Shown: piece by piece, positions 7,370-9,711 of the stretch | Numbering within the stretch: position 1 is the stretch's first letter | How the letters are laid out: every line of letters starts with the position of its first letter | Assembly (NCBI GenBank): GCA_030605285.1 | Contig: JAUWIQ010000042.1 | Span: forward strand, 1-9,711 | Length of the DNA stretch: 9,711 nucleotides | Reading direction: 5' to 3' | Source of the DNA: Planctomycetota bacterium | Lineage (GTDB): Bacteria > Planctomycetota > Planctomycetia > Pirellulales > UBA7805 | Position numbers and translations under genes: made by a program | The notes under the pieces: model-generated | What the model was told of the DNA's origin: nothing | Databases searched by the model: none | What the model saw: only the letters and a program-made list of their open reading frames with translations

Positions 7370-8632
7370 ATGCCTGATTGTGACGTGGTCATCACCGGGA
7401 TCGGAGTCGTTAGCCCAATCGGCATCGGCTGCGAAAGCTATTGGGCATCGATGATCGAACAGCGCAGCGGCGTCCGCACGATCCAAACCTTTGATGCCAG
7501 CACATCGCGTTGCAAAATTGCGGGAGAGGTCCCCGACTTCGAACCCAAAAAATATATTCGACCACGCAAAAGTCTTAAGGTGATGTCGCGCGACATCCAA
7601 CTAGGCTTTGCAGCGGCGGAGATGGCCGTGGCCGACAGCGGCCTTGAGCCAGATGCCATCGATCCCGAGAGGAAAGGGGTCGTCTTCGGAGCCGATCTGA
7701 TTTACACCGACATCGGCGCCATCCACGATGCCTACCGCAGTTGTATCATAGAAGGTAAATTAGATTTTAGCCGCTGGGGCACACACGCGCTTGCGAACAT
7801 GCATCCTCTTTGGATGCTGAAGTATCTACCGAATATGCCAGCCTGTCACATTGGAATTTCCCAACAGGCCTGCGGACCAAACAATTCGATTACCGTGGGT
7901 GACACCTCGAGTCTGCAGGCGCTGTCCGAGGCAGTGCGCGTTATCCAACGGGGTAATATCGACATCGTAATTTCTGGGGGTACAAGCTCGCAGCTCAACC
8001 CGACCGTTTATGATTTTCGTGGCCGGGGAAGATTTACGCGGGCCCAGGGTGATCCCACGACCTTTCCTCGACCCTTTGACCGTGATCGCGACGGCTCGCT
8101 TCATGGTGAAGGAGCCGCCGCCTTTGTGTTGGAAAGCCGCGAACATGCCGAGCACCGCGGAGCGACCGTGCTTGCAAATATCGCGGGTTGCTCGAGTGGT
8201 TTTGAGCCAATCCCGCCGGGCATGCCCCCTCAAGGCACTGCAATTTGCAATGGGATTGAGGCCGCCTTAAAAGAAGCCGGGATGCAGCCCGATGATATTG
8301 ATCATGTGAACGCGCATGGGTTAGGGACCGTGGAGGTGGATCGAACAGAAGCACAGGCTATTTACAAAACACTCGGCGATCTTCCCGTCATTGCACCTAA
8401 GAGCTACTTCGGAAATCTTGGCGCCGGTAGTGGATCGGTTGAAATGGTAGTTAGTCTGCTCGCACTCAACAAAGGAGTGCTCCCTGCTTCGTTGAACTAC
8501 GAGCATCCGGATCCGGAGTGTCCCGTGAACGTGGTCCACCACGAGACAAGACCCACGGAAAAAAAGGCCGCCCTGTTGCTCAACCAGGGGCGGGCCGGTC
8601 AGGCTGTTGCAGTAATTATTGCAACCGCTTAA
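7370..8632 (+). CDS. Beta-ketoacyl synthase-fold protein with a degenerate active site (KAS/chain-length-factor-like)
   Basis: 420 aa from the ATG at 7370, close to FabF length (about 413). The thiolase fold is clear: DVVITGIGVVSPIG at the start, the PFDRDRDGSLHGEGAAAFVLE segment, NAHG, and the PKSYFGNLGAGSGSVE segment. Compared with FabF, the nucleophilic Cys of the TACTSG turn is Asp here (D178, in VGDTSS); the first catalytic His is kept (H316 in NAHG); the Lys is kept (K344); the second catalytic His (KSxxGH) is Asn (N349); and the C-terminal GFGG gating loop is QGRAG. Normal Claisen condensation therefore looks impossible. Proteins with a replaced Cys include chain-length factors that pair with an active ketosynthase and KSQ decarboxylases; loss of the second His makes the decarboxylase less likely. 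The frame is open back to a TTG at 7283, but family alignment favours 7370, although no strong Shine-Dalgarno is visible. No acyl carrier protein or partner KS is in the window. Confidence 0.9.
   Translation: MPDCDVVITGIGVVSPIGIGCESYWASMIEQRSGVRTIQTFDASTSRCKIAGEVPDFEPKKYIRPRKSLKVMSRDIQLGFAAAEMAVADSGLEPDAIDPERKGVVFGADLIYTDIGAIHDAYRSCIIEGKLDFSRWGTHALANMHPLWMLKYLPNMPACHIGISQQACGPNNSITVGDTSSLQALSEAVRVIQRGNIDIVISGGTSSQLNPTVYDFRGRGRFTRAQGDPTTFPRPFDRDRDGSLHGEGAAAFVLESREHAEHRGATVLANIAGCSSGFEPIPPGMPPQGTAICNGIEAALKEAGMQPDDIDHVNAHGLGTVEVDRTEAQAIYKTLGDLPVIAPKSYFGNLGAGSGSVEMVVSLLALNKGVLPASLNYEHPDPECPVNVVHHETRPTEKKAALLLNQGRAGQAVAVIIATA
8606..8625 (+). terminator. Hairpin at the 3' end of the ketosynthase-like gene, possible weak terminator
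   Basis: GTTGCA (8606-8611) and TGCAAC (8620-8625) pair exactly, and the inner bases can extend the stem through one G-U pair. It lies inside the last codons of the gene. The U-tract expected of an intrinsic terminator is missing (CGCTTAATTGG follows), so a role in ending transcription between these convergent genes is doubtful. Confidence 0.2.
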
Positions 8633-8708
8633 TTGGATAGAACATCGGTTCCGGATCAATCGTCTCGCAGCAGAACTCTCGTGTTAGAGCTTCCCGATTT
8701 TCAAATCG

Positions 8709-9711
8709 CTACGAACGATTCGGCGGCAGATGATGCCTGCCAAGCTCCAGCGTATTGGCACTGCGCGATGCCTGTACAGAATAGGGAACCGGTATCGCAG
8801 GATTGGAGGTCGCTAAATCATCAACTTCGGCTGCCTGTATCGCTCTGTTTTGTGCTGCCCGGCGCTCCAAGCGACCTGTAAAAAGTCGTCCCAGGGGCCC
8901 GGTCAACAACGCAGGTAGAAAGATCAAATCCCCCACCAAGGCAGCGGTTAACAAAAACATCATCAAATAACCGAACCGCTGGGTGGGTGTAAAGGTACTC
9001 AGTGCAAAGACTCCCAGACCCAAGCCTCCGATGAGGGTGGTCTCGATCATGGCGGTCGCGCAGCGCTCATAAGCCAAACGGACTGCACCTCGTCGATCCA
9101 GACCACGGAGGATCCCGCGTCGAAACCAAGTAAGGAAATGCACCGTGTCATCGACCGCCACACCCATCGCCACGCTGGCAGTCATCATGATGCCGATATC
9201 GCCAAGAACACCGATCCAACCCATAAATCCAAAGATAACCACAATTGGAAATACATTCGGAACCATCGAGAGCAAACCTGCGACTGGTGACTTCAAAATG
9301 ATCATCATCAACACACAAATCAACACAAACGCGAGGAGAATACTGTTGATCAATCCGACCAGCAAGGTCCGCTGGGCTTTGTAAACAAGCGGAACAACGC
9401 CCGTGTAGACCGGCCATAGTCCTGCGGCCTGTTCTTCCTCGCGCGTTGCTCGTACTGGGTCCAGCGCGCGCGCATCGGCAACCTTTTTCGCATGCCGCTC
9501 AATAAATTTAAACGCGACCGAAGGATGGTCCTCGGCGAAGTAGACCAAGTCAAATTTTTCAAAATAGGCTCCCGCTTTAGGATGGTCATCACCAGCAACA
9601 ATATAATTGCGGGGTTTGAATCCTGCGGGTGGCTTCTTGACTGGGGTCACACGAACACCCGCCACACGCAACAGCTCGATTAGGGTCTGCACCATCGCAT
9701 CTCGAGCTTCG
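8709..9711 (-). CDS. MMPL/RND superfamily exporter, C-terminal part (5' end outside the window)
   Basis: The frame is open to the window edge: five further sense codons precede the Met codon at 9695, so the true start lies outside. The visible 333 or so residues correspond to the second half of an RND protein of probably 800-1000 aa. Numbered from that Met, residues 1-105 are the end of a periplasmic loop domain, then come membrane helices near 111-134, 138-157, 160-181, 215-235 and 240-262. The signature GVAVDDTVHF at 178-187 holds the paired Asp residues typical of proton-driven MMPL/RND carriers. A hydrophilic tail of about 60 residues follows. The family exports lipids or hydrophobic molecules; cargo is unknown, and HpnN-like or aryl-polyene-type exporters are relatives to consider. 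It is convergent with the ketosynthase-like gene, 76 nt apart. Confidence 0.93.
   Translation of the reverse strand, partial: EARDAMVQTLIELLRVAGVRVTPVKKPPAGFKPRNYIVAGDDHPKAGAYFEKFDLVYFAEDHPSVAFKFIERHAKKVADARALDPVRATREEEQAAGLWPVYTGVVPLVYKAQRTLLVGLINSILLAFVLICVLMMIILKSPVAGLLSMVPNVFPIVVIFGFMGWIGVLGDIGIMMTASVAMGVAVDDTVHFLTWFRRGILRGLDRRGAVRLAYERCATAMIETTLIGGLGLGVFALSTFTPTQRFGYLMMFLLTAALVGDLIFLPALLTGPLGRLFTGRLERRAAQNRAIQAAEVDDLATSNPAIPVPYSVQASRSANTLELGRHHLPPNRS

Noticed and set aside
8034..8354. Antisense frames opposite the ketosynthase-like gene
   Set aside because: Arg/His/Pro-rich shadow translations without motifs; the plus-strand gene is certain.
8695..8708. CGATTT-TC-AAATCG inverted repeat between the convergent genes
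   Set aside because: AT-rich, loop too short for the full stem and no following T-tract on either strand, so not called as a terminator.
1..9711. tRNA, rRNA, CRISPR array, transposase or phage attachment site
   Set aside because: No cloverleaf, regularly spaced repeats, transposase motifs or terminal inverted repeats were seen on either strand by reading.

Overview
The window looks like chromosomal DNA from a planctomycete, probably of the Pirellulales type. This is an inference from protein character: a membrane-anchored PQQ-type beta-propeller with a DFPQFLGP-like entry motif, an MMPL/RND exporter with the GVAVDDTVHF signature, moderate GC, many starts without a Shine-Dalgarno site, and short mixed-strand transcription units. 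No rRNA, tRNA, insertion sequence, CRISPR array or phage gene was seen. It reads as ordinary chromosome, not a mobile island.

Layout. (1) 183-3055, plus strand: a membrane fatty acid desaturase with all three histidine boxes, then 35 nt later a three-helix membrane protein carrying a PQQ-like beta-propeller. (2) 3130-4977, minus strand: hisI and hisG overlap by ATGA, followed by a RidA-family protein 94 nt downstream. (3) 4978-5286: a 309-nt divergent gap with a perfect inverted repeat beside a consensus TATAAT, and an unrecognised open frame on the minus strand. (4) 5287-6054, plus strand: a short-chain dehydrogenase of the 3-hydroxyacyl-CoA dehydrogenase type-2 kind. (5) 6082-7122, minus strand: an extended SDR (NAD-dependent epimerase/3-beta-HSD-like) with a TTG start, preceded in the same frame by a possible 63-aa membrane peptide. 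(6) 7370-8632, plus strand: a ketosynthase-fold protein whose catalytic Cys is Asp and whose second catalytic His is Asn. (7) 8709 to the window end, minus strand: the C-terminal part of an MMPL/RND exporter, running off the window.

How they fit together. hisI and hisG make the enzymes of steps 3 and 1 of histidine synthesis. Most of the remaining genes (desaturase, hydroxyacyl dehydrogenase, extended SDR, ketosynthase-like protein, MMPL exporter) belong to families that build, modify or move lipids, but they sit on alternating strands and do not form one operon, so a shared pathway is only a guess. The most unusual item is the ketosynthase-like protein: a chain-length-factor-like or otherwise non-condensing role fits its lost active site better than ordinary FabF activity.
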